DNA of 48,929 nt from an uncultured Pseudomonadota bacterium (GTDB lineage Bacteria > Myxococcota_A > UBA796 > SXON01): contig CAIXRH010000063.1 of the NCBI GenBank assembly GCA_903921785.1, positions 1-48,929 of the forward strand. Reading direction: 5' to 3'. This document shows positions 32,916 to 42,348 of the stretch, piece by piece. The notes beneath the pieces are model-generated. The model did not search any database. It was not told where the DNA came from and worked only from the letters and a program-made list of their open reading frames with translations. The position numbers and the translations under genes were made by a program. Each line of letters opens with the position of its first letter. Within the stretch, counting starts at the first letter, position 1.

Positions 32916-33698
32916 TCAGCCGACCAACCAGGCTCCGATGTCCGCGATCACCTGCTCCTTGCCGATCTCGTTCACGAGCTCGTGGAGCATTCCCGGATAG
33001 TCGTGCACCGCCGCGCCGATCCGGCCGGCGACCCGCTTCGACGCCGCCGAGTCGGTGATCGGATCGGTGTCGGAGAGGAAGAAGGCCACCGGCATCGGCG
33101 GCTTCGCCATCTCGGCGACGCGCGCCTGCGCCGCGGTCATCTCGGTGAACCACCGGGCGGTGACCTTGTTGTAGACGTTCGGGTCTGCGAGGTAGGCCTT
33201 GCCGATCGCCGGATCGCGGCTGAGCGCCTCGGGGGCGACCTCATTGGTGAGCGCGAGGGTGGGCCAGGCCCGGCTCAGGGCGCGACCGACCGTCGTCTTC
33301 CACCCAGGCACCTTCACCTTGACCCCGCAGAGCGGGTTGGAGAGCGCGAGCTTCGAGGGGGCGAGGCCTTCGCGCACGGAGTCGAGCGCCACGAGGCCGC
33401 CCATGCTGTGGGCGAAGAAGCGCCACCCGGGGCGCAACGACGCGGCGACGACCTTCACGTCATCCCGGTACTCGGACCAGCTCAGCACGTGGCTGCGTCG
33501 ACCCCCGGAATTTCCGTGACCGCGGAGCTCCATCACCGTGACGGTGGCGCCGCGGGCGGCCCACTCGGGCGCGACGTGCGTGTACCGACCGGCGTGCTCG
33601 GCGAGTCCGCCGAGGACCAGGATGTCCACCGGGCCCGAGCCGTAGGAGACCGTGTGGACGCGGGTGCCGTCGGCAGCGTCGAAGAAGCGGGAGCTCAT
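32916..33698 (-). CDS. Alpha/beta hydrolase (lysophospholipase-like), 260 aa
   Basis: The nucleophile elbow AHSMGGLVAL (Ser near residue 95) sits in the usual position; ELRGHGNSGGRRSHVLSW before it and FLSDTDPITD with YPGMLHELVNE near the end give the oxyanion region, the acid (Asp) and the His. This is the layout of monoglyceride lipase or lysophospholipase. There is no signal peptide, so it is expected in the cytoplasm. It lies between the TatT-like gene and pyrE on the same strand, separated by 7 and 25 bp, and may be in one transcript with them. Confidence 0.85.
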   Translation of the reverse strand: MSSRFFDAADGTRVHTVSYGSGPVDILVLGGLAEHAGRYTHVAPEWAARGATVTVMELRGHGNSGGRRSHVLSWSEYRDDVKVVAASLRPGWRFFAHSMGGLVALDSVREGLAPSKLALSNPLCGVKVKVPGWKTTVGRALSRAWPTLALTNEVAPEALSRDPAIGKAYLADPNVYNKVTARWFTEMTAAQARVAEMAKPPMPVAFFLSDTDPITDSAASKRVAGRIGAAVHDYPGMLHELVNEIGKEQVIADIGAWLVG

Positions 33699-33705
33699 GG
33701 GTGCC

Positions 33706-34569
33706 TCACTTCCCGAACAGGTCGGCTTCGGAGTCGAGCAGGGCGCGGGCCTTACGCTGCTCGGCCTCCATCTCCGGCTTCACCTCGGGGAGGCGATCCA
33801 CCGGGGCTTGGAGCACCCAGTTGAGCTCCTTCTCAAAGGTCTCCTTGTCCTGCTTCTTCGTGGCCCATTCGCCACCGAGCAGCACGTGGGTGCCGAGGAA
33901 GTCCGGGTAGGTGGACAGCGCCTTGTCGAAGTACTCCTTGGACTTCCCGAGGTCCTGCCCCGCGAAGCTGGGGATCGCCGAGTAGTACGCACCCCAGTAG
34001 CGGTCCGGACCCGAGTAGTAGTAGGTAGGCTCCAGCTCGCCAACCCGGGTCATGTAGGCCTTCACCGTGGGGAGGTGCTTCAGCGTTACCGCGATGCCGG
34101 AGAGCTTCGCCCACTTGCCGAGCGCCGAGCTCGTCCAGTACAGGCAGGGCACGTCGGTGGACTGGAAGGCGCGCGCGGCGGTGGCCTCCGTCTCGTCGCC
34201 CTTCGCGAGGAGCGCGGTGAACTCGGTGTTGAGCGCGAGGCACTTCTTGCCCCACTCGATCGAGGTGTTCCAGGCGGCGAGCTTGGCGGCCTTGTCGGTC
34301 TCGTGGCCGTCGCCGAGGAAGTACCAGCCGCGGACGAGATGCAGCGCCACGTCGCGATCCTGGGGGTTGGTCGCGTACAGCGCCTCATAGCGCTGGAGCG
34401 CGACCTGGAGCTGGGCCTTGTCGCCGCGCTCGTTCCAGGCCGCTTCGGCCTCGGCGCGCAGGGTGCTGACGGTCTCGGAGGCCACCGGCTGGGCGGCGGC
34501 TGCGGCCACCTCGTAGGTGCCGCCGTGCTTCGCGCAGGCGAGGTCGAAAGCGAGGAGAAGCGGGATCAT
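33706..34569 (-). CDS. TatT-like (TRAP-associated TPR) lipoprotein, 287 aa
   Basis: The start at 34569 gives MIPLLLAFDLAC, a short lipoprotein signal with the Cys at residue 12. The mature protein is a chain of helical, TPR-like repeats: AWNERGDKAQLQVALQRYEAL, DVALHLVRGWYFLGDG, CLALNTEFTALLAKG, YYSGPDRYWGAYYSAIPSFAGQDLGKSKEYFDKAL. These are diagnostic of the TatT family, the periplasmic T component found near some TRAP transporters. No TRAP genes are nearby. It sits behind a good sigma-70-type promoter (34595-34623). Confidence 0.78.
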   Translation of the reverse strand: MIPLLLAFDLACAKHGGTYEVAAAAAQPVASETVSTLRAEAEAAWNERGDKAQLQVALQRYEALYATNPQDRDVALHLVRGWYFLGDGHETDKAAKLAAWNTSIEWGKKCLALNTEFTALLAKGDETEATAARAFQSTDVPCLYWTSSALGKWAKLSGIAVTLKHLPTVKAYMTRVGELEPTYYYSGPDRYWGAYYSAIPSFAGQDLGKSKEYFDKALSTYPDFLGTHVLLGGEWATKKQDKETFEKELNWVLQAPVDRLPEVKPEMEAEQRKARALLDSEADLFGK

Positions 34570-34594
34570 GGGCGCTCCGGGCGTGCGGTCGCCG

Positions 34595-34623
34595 GTTGTA
34601 CGCGGTCGCTGACGCGGTGTCAA
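34595..34623 (-). promoter_or_regulatory. Sigma-70-type promoter for the TatT-like gene
   Basis: On the minus strand TTGACA (34623-34618) is followed by exactly 17 bp and TACAAC (34600-34595), 25 bp before the ATG at 34569. The -35 is consensus and the -10 keeps TA at the first two positions. It is the best-formed promoter on this strand of the window. Confidence 0.7.
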
Positions 34624-34753
34624 CCGTGGCGCTTTTCCTCAACCCAGCGGGCCGAGGACCGATGCTGCGGCAAATGGACGCACAGAACCGCGAGGTGTTG
34701 CTCAAGATCGTCAGATTCGATCCGTTTGGGGTCGAGCACGACCAGGAGGGTCT

Positions 34754-36286
34754 ATGCAAGAGGCTTCCGCGCAACTCTCGGTGAATCCGGCGGACCTGCC
34801 GTCACCGCCCGCTGCCATCGCCCGGGTCGTGCGCCTGGCCTCGGATCCCGAGATCACCTCCGAGAAGCTCGGCGCGGTGATCGCGTCGGATCCGGCGTTC
34901 ACCGCGGAGCTGCTCCGTACGGTGAACTCACCGTTTTATGGGCTGAAGCAGCCGGTGACCGCCGCGGCGCGCGCGGTCACGGTGCTCGGCATCCGGGCGC
35001 TGCGGAACCTGGCGATCTGCTTTGCGGTGCGCGATTCGCTGCGAAACTCCGGCCTGCGCGCCCAGGACCTGGAGGTCTTCTGGGAGGACTGCCTCCGGCG
35101 CGCCGTCGCTGCCCGCACGGTCGCCCGGGTGTCCGGGGTCGTGCCGCCCGAGGAGGCGTTCACCATCGGCCTCCTCCAGGACTTCGGGATGTTGGCGATG
35201 ATCAAGGCCAACCGGAAGGACTTCACCCACTGGCCTCGATGGCGGGCGATGACGCCCGACGAACGCCGGGTCGAAGAGCGCGAGCGTTACGGCGTGGGCC
35301 ACGACGGGCTCGCGCGGGCGCTGGGTGAACGGTGGGGGCTCCCTCGGCAGCTCACGGACGCCCTGGCCGGGCACCACGATCCGGCCTCGATCGCAGTCGG
35401 GCCGGTCCGCGAGCTCGCGACGTTGGCGCAGTGCGCCGATCTGGTGTGTACGCTGCTCGCCGTACGGTCCAACGAGGCGCTGAGCGAGGTGCGCGCCATC
35501 CTCAAGCGAGCCTACAAGCTCAATGATGCTGCCTCCGACAAGGTGCTGGAGGCCATCCCCGCCGAGGTTGAGTCGGCCGCGAGCGCGCTCGGCATGCGCG
35601 TCTCCCGCCAGCCCAACTTCGCGGCGATCCTCGCCGAGGCCAACCGGACCCTGGTGGAGATGAACGTGAGCTACGAAGAGCTCACCCAGCGGCTGGAGCG
35701 GCTGTTGATGGAGAAGGAGATGCTCATGGAGCAGCTCGCGATGGCGAACGGAGAGCTCGCGCGCCTCGCCTTCTTCGACCCGCTCACCGGCCTCTGCAAC
35801 CGCCGTCACTTCGACAGCCTCTTCCGGGACCTGCTCACCCGCGCCTCCGTCGACGCCCGGCCAGTCTCGTTCGTGATGGTCGACCTCGATCGATTCAAGT
35901 CGGTGAACGACAACTACGGCCACGCCACCGGCGACGCGGTGCTCCGCGCTGCCGCGGCGGCGCTCGTCGGCGCGTCGCACGACGCCGACCTCAAGACGCG
36001 GCTCGGCGGCGAAGAGCTGGCCGTGGTCCTCCCGGACACCGACGCCCACCAGGCGCTCGCGGCGGCGGAGCGGTTCCGCGAGGCGATCGCCCGCGCCACC
36101 GTCACCACCCACCAGGGCCCCCTGCGGGTAACCGCCTCGTTCGGCGTCTCGACGTTCGTCGGTTCGGGCTCCAAGGTGGACCTGGACCGCCTCGCCACCG
36201 TGCTCAGCGAGGTCGCGGACAAGGCGCTCTACGAGAGCAAGAACAACGGGCGGAATCGGGTGACCATCGGCGGCGTGGTACGCTGA
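34754..36286 (+). CDS. HDOD-GGDEF protein, 510 aa
   Basis: Residues 10-290 are an HDOD domain (LPSPPAAIARVVRLASDP, SDPAFTAELLRTVNSPFYGL, VTVLGIRALRNLAICFAVRD), seen in signalling proteins. A coiled coil (305-335, TQRLERLLMEKEMLMEQLAM) leads to a diguanylate-cyclase domain (AFFDPLTGLCNRRHFD, VMVDLDRFKSVNDNYGH). The active-site motif is GGEEL, a variant whose last residue is Leu instead of Phe, and the I-site Arg is replaced by His (HDAD), so product inhibition is probably absent. It could make cyclic di-GMP or, in some GGDEF variants, cyclic GMP-AMP. A GGAGGG ribosome-binding site precedes the ATG. It converges with another GGDEF gene. Confidence 0.9.
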   Translation: MQEASAQLSVNPADLPSPPAAIARVVRLASDPEITSEKLGAVIASDPAFTAELLRTVNSPFYGLKQPVTAAARAVTVLGIRALRNLAICFAVRDSLRNSGLRAQDLEVFWEDCLRRAVAARTVARVSGVVPPEEAFTIGLLQDFGMLAMIKANRKDFTHWPRWRAMTPDERRVEERERYGVGHDGLARALGERWGLPRQLTDALAGHHDPASIAVGPVRELATLAQCADLVCTLLAVRSNEALSEVRAILKRAYKLNDAASDKVLEAIPAEVESAASALGMRVSRQPNFAAILAEANRTLVEMNVSYEELTQRLERLLMEKEMLMEQLAMANGELARLAFFDPLTGLCNRRHFDSLFRDLLTRASVDARPVSFVMVDLDRFKSVNDNYGHATGDAVLRAAAAALVGASHDADLKTRLGGEELAVVLPDTDAHQALAAAERFREAIARATVTTHQGPLRVTASFGVSTFVGSGSKVDLDRLATVLSEVADKALYESKNNGRNRVTIGGVVR

Positions 36287-36440
36287 GGCCGACCGCGCCC
36301 GGCGAGTCCGGGCGTACGATCGGGGGCGATGGAAGGGGAGGGCTGACGGTCGTTGCGCCTGGCGCCCTCGCCGTTCGGGCCTGCGGGTGTATGGCGCCCT
36401 CAATCCCCTGAAAGGCGCGGACCCTGCTCGCCACCCGGAG

Positions 36441-37721
36441 TCAGCTCTCCAAGGCGCCCCGCGGCGTCCGGACCGCCTCGCCCACGTCGACGGCGCCCAC
36501 GCCCGCGACGATGATGCGATCGCGACCCGCGCGTTTGGCTTCGTACAACGCCTTGTCGGCGAGGGAAGTGAGCGCGTCCAGGCCGTCGGCGGCGTTCGCG
36601 TCCACCACGCCGACGGACACGGTGAAGGGCGGCACGCCGGCACGCGCGATCGCCGTGATCAGCGCGGTGCGCATGCCTTCGAGCGCCCGCACCGCGTCCT
36701 CCGTGGTGCAATCGGGCAGAACCACCGCGAATTCTTCGCCCCCGAGCCGTCCGACCACGTCGTGGCCACGCAGAGAGGTCCGGAGGGTACGGGCGAACGT
36801 GCGTAGGGCTCGATCGCCAGCTTCGTGGCCGTAGGTGTCGTTGAGCCGCTTGAAGTTGTCGAGGTCCGCCATGGCGACCACGGTCGGACGGCCGGCGCGC
36901 AGCAGCGGCGTGGCGGCGGACTCGAAGGAGCGGCGGTTGAGCAAGCCCGTGAGCGGGTCGGTGGAGGCCTGGACCTGCATCGTCGCGGCCGCGCGCACGA
37001 TGCCGAGCCGCGTGCCCACCTGGTTGGCGATCGCTTCGAGCGGCACGGCGTGTTCGTCCAGCGGCGAGTCGCTGACGGGCCGGAACGCGTGGATCACGCC
37101 GACCACCCGACCCATGACGGACATCGGGACGCACAGCGCGGAGCAGGGTCCCATGTCGCGATCTCGGAGGTGAGAACAGGCGTCGAAGGCTTCGCTATCC
37201 GGGAAGCGGAGGGTCTGTCCGCGGCGAGCCGCGACGCAGCGCCTCGGGGACTCCACGGAGCAGCCGCGCTGGGCCTCGGGGGCCACGCGGATCGCGGCGC
37301 GAAGGTGGGCCTCGCTGGAGTCCGCGAGCAGCAGCTCCACGGGGGTGAGCGGCAGCACCTTCACCAGCGCCCGACGGGTCACGTCGAGGGCCTCCGACTC
37401 GGAGTCGACCAGCGACAACGCACGGCCAAGCTGGGCTTCGAACTGCTGACGCGCGCCGTCTTCGCGAAGGTTGGCTTCCCTGGCTTCGGCGACCGTGCGC
37501 TGCTCCTCGTGGCGGCGCCAGAGCGGCACCAGGATGAACCCCGCCAGCGGCGGCGTGACAATGGCGCAGACCAGCGCGGCATCGAGGAGCGCCAGCCACC
37601 CGTCGGTCATCCCCGGCGCGAGGTGAGGAAGCAGGTACATCGTGGTGACCTCGCCCATGAAGACGAGGCCGAGGATGGAGAGGCCGTGCACGACGAGCCG
37701 AGCTGGCACCAGGCGGTTCAT
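36441..37721 (-). CDS. Membrane-anchored GAF-GGDEF diguanylate cyclase, 426 aa
   Basis: Two transmembrane segments (about residues 8-30 and 42-64) precede a linker helix, a GAF domain (100-250) and a GGDEF domain (265-405). The active site is intact (GGEEF), with the I-site RGHD five residues before it, so product inhibition is expected. DPLTGLLNRRSFE and MADLDNFKRLNDTYGHEAGD are the usual motifs. The GAF domain has five cysteines (RGCSVESPRRC, DACSHL, GPCSALC) in a pattern seen in other GAF-GGDEF sensors, which could bind a metal or respond to redox state. It converges with the HDOD-GGDEF gene. Confidence 0.9.
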   Translation of the reverse strand: MNRLVPARLVVHGLSILGLVFMGEVTTMYLLPHLAPGMTDGWLALLDAALVCAIVTPPLAGFILVPLWRRHEEQRTVAEAREANLREDGARQQFEAQLGRALSLVDSESEALDVTRRALVKVLPLTPVELLLADSSEAHLRAAIRVAPEAQRGCSVESPRRCVAARRGQTLRFPDSEAFDACSHLRDRDMGPCSALCVPMSVMGRVVGVIHAFRPVSDSPLDEHAVPLEAIANQVGTRLGIVRAAATMQVQASTDPLTGLLNRRSFESAATPLLRAGRPTVVAMADLDNFKRLNDTYGHEAGDRALRTFARTLRTSLRGHDVVGRLGGEEFAVVLPDCTTEDAVRALEGMRTALITAIARAGVPPFTVSVGVVDANAADGLDALTSLADKALYEAKRAGRDRIIVAGVGAVDVGEAVRTPRGALES

Positions 37722-37890
37722 GGGGACCCGATCGGCTTTCTGCGGACGATGCTGAGAGAGAATCGTCGTTGGCGAGCGGCACGCGACGAGGGGGGCGCCA
37801 GACCAACGTTGGCGCTTCGGACGCCCGTCCCAGGCGCCGGCCGGCGGGGCCGGCCGTGAAACGTCACCGCCCGGGGGGAGGCCTCGGCGA

Positions 37891-39624
37891 CTACGGGGAA
37901 ACCGGGTGTAGCTCCAGGCGCCACCGGCGAAGGGCCGGTTCGCCGTCCACATCCGTGGCCAGGCACGCGCGAGTCGGCGCCAGTCCAGTCTGGACGGGCC
38001 CTTCTTCGGCAGCGGAAGCCAGAGGCGCGGCTCCGCGGTATTCCCAGTCTACCCGGGCGGCGGGGTCCGCCGTCCAGCGGACGCCGCCGGCGGTGGAGAG
38101 CACCTCGGCCGCAGCGTCCCCGTGCGGGCGGCCGGGGTCGAGCCGCACGACGCTCCCCGAGGGGAGCCGCTCGGACAGCTCGATGAAGAACCGCCACTCC
38201 TCTCGATGAAGCCACGTCGGCCCCCGGAGGCTCGGGCCGGTCGCCACCCCGACCAGCAGCAGCACCGCAGCGGCCCAGCTCGCGCGGCTGAACGCCAGGC
38301 CCAGCAGCAGCACCAGCCCGCCCTGGGCGAACGCCTGCAATCGCAGGGCGTCCGGCGCTGGTTCAACCTTCAGGAGGAACGGCAGCCCCGCGACCGCGGC
38401 CCAGGCGACGGCGAACAGGACCGGTCGTCGCGGCGCGAGGAGGATCGCGGCCACCGCAAGCGCCCACCAGACGGGGGGGGTGAGCGAGGCGTGGAGGGAA
38501 GCGAGGTAGCCCCCGGAGGGCGCGAGCGGCCCGAAGTGGGGGAGGAGGGCGGAAAACAGGCGTGTCGCGGTGACCGATGAGCCGGGGACCAGGGCGCCGC
38601 TCTCCGTGTGCAACCACGGCAGCGACAGCGCGCCCGCCACCGTCGCGATCCCCGCTCCCCGAAGCCGCACCCGCGGTGTCGGCCCGAAGACACCCGCCGC
38701 GGCGATCACCGGCAGCACCACGCCCAGGTCGCCGCGGGTCGCGGTCGCGGCCACCGCGGCCATCCCGGCCACCCCGGCGCCGATCGCGGCCTGCGCGCCG
38801 GTCTCGGCGCACGCCACGATCGCGCCAAACACCGCGAGCGTCCCCCAGGTCACCGCGGAGACGTGCATCGCCTCACTCCGCGCCATGGTGTTGTGGAGCG
38901 GGAGCAGCGCGGCGGCCGCGGCGGCGCCCCAGCCCACGCGGCGGCCGCCGATGCGCTCGCCGATCGCGCCGATGAACGCCGGCCACAGCGCCGCGAAGAC
39001 CAGGTTGGTGCTGAACACGGCGACGGGCCTGGCGCCCAGGAGTGCCACCGCCGGGCGCATCCACAACGCGTAGCCGGGACCCCAGCCGGCGTCGCGGGCC
39101 AAGCCGAGGCCCACGCGGAGCTTCTCCCAGCCGGCGCCGCCGCCGTCGAACAGCGCGGCGGGGGTCGTCGTGAGCGGGACCAGCAGGCCGAGGAGGATCT
39201 GGGCGAACGCCGTGCCTGCGCGCCGCCGCAGGAGCCACCCCGCGCCACCGAGCGACAGCAGACCCGCGACGGCCAGCGCGATCGGGAGCAACGGCAGTGG
39301 GGTGGCGGTGGGGGTGGCCTGGAGGCGCGCGCAGAGGGGCTCGAGCGGGATCCGCCCCACTGCGCCCTCCACCAGCTCCGGTCGGGGGAACAGGGTGTGG
39401 CCGCCGCCTTCACACTGCCCTTCGTGAACCCCGTCCGACGGGACGATCTCCGCCACCATGGCGCCATCTTCGGCCGTCAACCAGCAGCGCTCGAACTCGG
39501 GGTGCACCTCGACGCGGCTCACCGAGGCGCCCCCGAGGCGCTCACCCCGGCTGCACCAGGTGCCCGCTTCGACCTCGCGGACGTCGCCCGCGAACGCCGC
39601 GACGACGAGGAGGATCGCGGTCAT
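37891..39624 (-). CDS. Large polytopic membrane protein, GT-C-like, 577 aa
   Basis: An N-terminal signal-like segment and a 100-residue soluble region with paired cysteines (TWCSRGE, ERCWLT, GQCEGG, PLCARL) come before roughly ten hydrophobic segments between residues 110 and 470. Loops such as GWGPGYALWMRP and RSEAMHVSAVTWG and a C-terminal soluble part after 475 (FFIELSERLPSGSVVRLDPGR) recall GT-C membrane glycosyltransferases of the dolichyl-phosphate-mannose type. The expected DD or DE motif in the first loop is not evident, so the activity is uncertain. It diverges from the Ig-like lipoprotein gene. Confidence 0.72.
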   Translation of the reverse strand: MTAILLVVAAFAGDVREVEAGTWCSRGERLGGASVSRVEVHPEFERCWLTAEDGAMVAEIVPSDGVHEGQCEGGGHTLFPRPELVEGAVGRIPLEPLCARLQATPTATPLPLLPIALAVAGLLSLGGAGWLLRRRAGTAFAQILLGLLVPLTTTPAALFDGGGAGWEKLRVGLGLARDAGWGPGYALWMRPAVALLGARPVAVFSTNLVFAALWPAFIGAIGERIGGRRVGWGAAAAAALLPLHNTMARSEAMHVSAVTWGTLAVFGAIVACAETGAQAAIGAGVAGMAAVAATATRGDLGVVLPVIAAAGVFGPTPRVRLRGAGIATVAGALSLPWLHTESGALVPGSSVTATRLFSALLPHFGPLAPSGGYLASLHASLTPPVWWALAVAAILLAPRRPVLFAVAWAAVAGLPFLLKVEPAPDALRLQAFAQGGLVLLLGLAFSRASWAAAVLLLVGVATGPSLRGPTWLHREEWRFFIELSERLPSGSVVRLDPGRPHGDAAAEVLSTAGGVRWTADPAARVDWEYRGAAPLASAAEEGPVQTGLAPTRACLATDVDGEPALRRWRLELHPVSP

Positions 39625-39649
39625 GTGGCGCGGCAGAGCGGGATGGAGG

Positions 39650-39678
39650 TTGAGGGCATCGCCCGACTGCCGTATACT
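39650..39678 (+). promoter_or_regulatory. Sigma-70-type promoter for the Ig-like lipoprotein gene
   Basis: TTGAGG (39650-39655), a 17-bp spacer and TATACT (39673-39678) form a good match to the consensus. The GGAGG ribosome-binding site at 39688-39692 starts about ten bases after the -10, so the leader is very short. The promoter overlaps the 5' flank of the divergent membrane-protein gene. Confidence 0.7.
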
Positions 39679-39722
39679 GCGGCCTTCGGAGGTGTCTCAT
39701 CCGACCCGCCCTCCTGCTCACG

Positions 39723-42284
39723 ATGGGCGTGGTTTTCCTTGCGGCCTGCCAGGACGACCACACCGTCACCAAGTTCACCAAGCCGCCCGTCGTGGCGATC
39801 GAGACCCCTGCGGACGGTTCGTCCGTCGACGAGGGCGTCGCGGTGAACATGCGCGGCCGCGTCGTGGACGAGGTCTTCGAGGACACCCTCACCAGCCTCT
39901 CGGCCACGTGGTCCGTCGATGGCGGCGCCATCTGCGAGTCGGCGGTGTTCGACATCAACGGCCTCTCCAACTGCAGCACCGTCTTCTCTCGCGGTACGTC
40001 GACCGTGAGCCTCACGGCGGTGAACCCCGACGGCGAGACCGCTGTGGCCACCGTCACGATCACGGTGAACAAGAACGAAGCCCCGACGGCCGAGATCGAG
40101 GAGCCGGTCGCCGGTGGCGAGTACTTCTCCAATCAGCTCACCTTGTTCCAGGGGCTCGTCAGCGATGGGGAAGACCTCCCCGAAGCGATGACGGTGCAGT
40201 GGGAGTCGTCGATCGACGGCATCCTCCCGCTCTCAAGCGCCCCGTCCAGCGACGGGAAGGCCACGGGCACCTTCCAGCTCTCCGAAGGCGAACACCAGAT
40301 CACGCTCACGGTCACCGACTCGACCGGGCGCACCGGGTCCGACACCGAGATCGTCGACGTCTCCAAGAGCAGCCGCCCCGACCTCACGCTCCTGACCCCG
40401 GTCTCCGGCGATCGGGTGAACCTGGGCGACTCCGTGCTCTTCTCCGCGACGGTGTCGGATCGTGAAGACGCCCCGGAGGACCTCACCTTCGCGTGGGAGT
40501 CCGACCTCGACGGGGTCTTCTCCACCCAGGGCGCCGGCAGCGACGGCTCGGTGGACTTCAACTACGGCAGCCTCTCCCACGGCGTGCACACCATCACCGT
40601 GTCGGCCACCGACACGGACGGGGTCACCGCCACCGACAGCGCCACGCTCTACATCAACGAGGCCCCCGAGGCCCCGACGATCCACATCGATCCGGACCCC
40701 GCGGGCTCGGGCGATGCGCTCAACGTGGTGATCGACGCCGACGCCTACGACTCCGACGGCGACACGATCACCTACCACTACTACTGGTACCTCAACGGGA
40801 TCGACTCGGGGTACACCTCCAACCCGCTCCCGGCGAGCGCCACCACCCGTGGCGACGTGTGGACGGTCTACGTCATCCCCGACGACGGCGCCTCGGAAGG
40901 CCCCGCGGGCGTCGACAGCGTCACCATCGGCAACGGACCGCCGTCGCTCGGCAGTGTGTCCATCACCCCGGGGACCGCGTACACCGACACCACGCTCACC
41001 GCGGTGCCGGCCAGCTACTCCGACCCCGACGGCGACGGCGAGAGCGAGACCTACCAGTGGTACGTCAACGGCGTGGCGGTGGTCGGGGCGACCGACGTCA
41101 CCTTCGACGGTACGTACTTCTCCAAGGGCGACAGCGTCACGGTCGAGGCCACTCCGTTCGACGGCTACGACGCCGGCGCCAGCGTGGTCTCCGGGGCGCG
41201 CGTGATCCAGAATTCCGCGCCAAGCGCTCCGTCGATCGACGTCACGCCGAACTACCCGGAAGACGACGATGATCTGCTGTGCTCGGTCACCGGGCCGGCG
41301 ACGGACGCCGACGGCGACCTCGTCACCTACACCTACGCGTGGACCGACAACGCCGTCCTCAGTGCGATCACCGCCGACACCGTGGGCTCCGGCTACACGA
41401 CGGACGGGGAGACCTGGGTCTGCACGGTCACCGCGTCGGACGGCACGGCTACCTCGGGCTCGGCGAGCGACTCGGTCGTCGTCGGCGACTACAGCGCGCC
41501 CGACGCGCCGGTGCTCAACAGCCTCGACCCGTACCGCAACGAGACCTCGGTCACCGTGTCGGGGAGCACCGAGGCGTTCGCTACGGTCACCCTGTACATC
41601 GACTGCACCTCGGGCTCGTCCACGGACACCGGCACCGCCAACGGAGCGGGCACGTTCAGCTTCAGCGAGAGCGTCGCTGCGGGCGATGAGTGCAGCTACT
41701 ACGCCACGTCTACCGACTCCTCGGGCAACACCAGCGGCGTGTCCAACGTCGTCGGCACCGAGGTCTGCGACCCGGGCGACGACTACGAAGACACCTCGGC
41801 GTACGGCGACACCTGCGGCGACCCGGTCGTGGACTGGTCCACCCTGGCCGACGACGGCACCACCACCATCGAGTTCGACGGCAACATCCTCGATGGGTCC
41901 GACGACGACTGGTACTTCATCCAGACCTCCGACGTGGTGAGCGGCAGCTACAACCCCTACCGGTTCCACGTCGAGCTCACCTCGGGGAGCAGCGACTACG
42001 CCTTCGCAGTGTACGAGGGCGGATGCACCGAGGCCCAGCTCGAGTGCGGCAGCGGCTCGTCGACCGATCCCGAAGGCAGTGGGTACACCGAGTACGAGGT
42101 CTTCCAAGAGGACATCGGGGAGGGGGTGCACACCATCCCGTCCGATACGCGGACCTGCGGAACGGGCACCTGGTACAACGACTGCGATGACCTGAGCTCC
42201 GACTACTACATCCACGTCTTCCGCACGACGTCGACGTACAGCTGCCAGGGCTACTCGATCAAGATCACCAACGGCGTCTGGTAG
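39723..42284 (+). CDS. Multi-domain Ig/PKD-like lipoprotein, 853 aa (possible ATC start at 39699)
   Basis: From the ATG the protein starts MGVVFLAAC, an unusually short signal. In frame, 24 bases upstream, an ATC codon at 39699 lies six bases after GGAGG and would give (I/M)RPALLLTMGVVFLAAC, a textbook lipoprotein signal, so translation may start there. The mature protein contains four to six repeated Ig- or PKD-like domains (VAIETPADGSSVDEG, PTAEIEEPVAGGEYF, LTPVSGDRVNLGDSV, TYQWYVNGVAVVGA) and a C-terminal region with paired cysteines (VCDPGDDYEDTSAYGDTCGDP) resembling a pre-peptidase-like domain. It is a surface protein, probably adhesive or structural. Confidence 0.82.
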   Translation: MGVVFLAACQDDHTVTKFTKPPVVAIETPADGSSVDEGVAVNMRGRVVDEVFEDTLTSLSATWSVDGGAICESAVFDINGLSNCSTVFSRGTSTVSLTAVNPDGETAVATVTITVNKNEAPTAEIEEPVAGGEYFSNQLTLFQGLVSDGEDLPEAMTVQWESSIDGILPLSSAPSSDGKATGTFQLSEGEHQITLTVTDSTGRTGSDTEIVDVSKSSRPDLTLLTPVSGDRVNLGDSVLFSATVSDREDAPEDLTFAWESDLDGVFSTQGAGSDGSVDFNYGSLSHGVHTITVSATDTDGVTATDSATLYINEAPEAPTIHIDPDPAGSGDALNVVIDADAYDSDGDTITYHYYWYLNGIDSGYTSNPLPASATTRGDVWTVYVIPDDGASEGPAGVDSVTIGNGPPSLGSVSITPGTAYTDTTLTAVPASYSDPDGDGESETYQWYVNGVAVVGATDVTFDGTYFSKGDSVTVEATPFDGYDAGASVVSGARVIQNSAPSAPSIDVTPNYPEDDDDLLCSVTGPATDADGDLVTYTYAWTDNAVLSAITADTVGSGYTTDGETWVCTVTASDGTATSGSASDSVVVGDYSAPDAPVLNSLDPYRNETSVTVSGSTEAFATVTLYIDCTSGSSTDTGTANGAGTFSFSESVAAGDECSYYATSTDSSGNTSGVSNVVGTEVCDPGDDYEDTSAYGDTCGDPVVDWSTLADDGTTTIEFDGNILDGSDDDWYFIQTSDVVSGSYNPYRFHVELTSGSSDYAFAVYEGGCTEAQLECGSGSSTDPEGSGYTEYEVFQEDIGEGVHTIPSDTRTCGTGTWYNDCDDLSSDYYIHVFRTTSTYSCQGYSIKITNGVW

Positions 42285-42348
42285 CGACCTCGCGTAGATC
42301 CGGTGCAGGCGGCTCGCGAGCGCGGCCTGCGCCGGCTATCGTCGGCCG

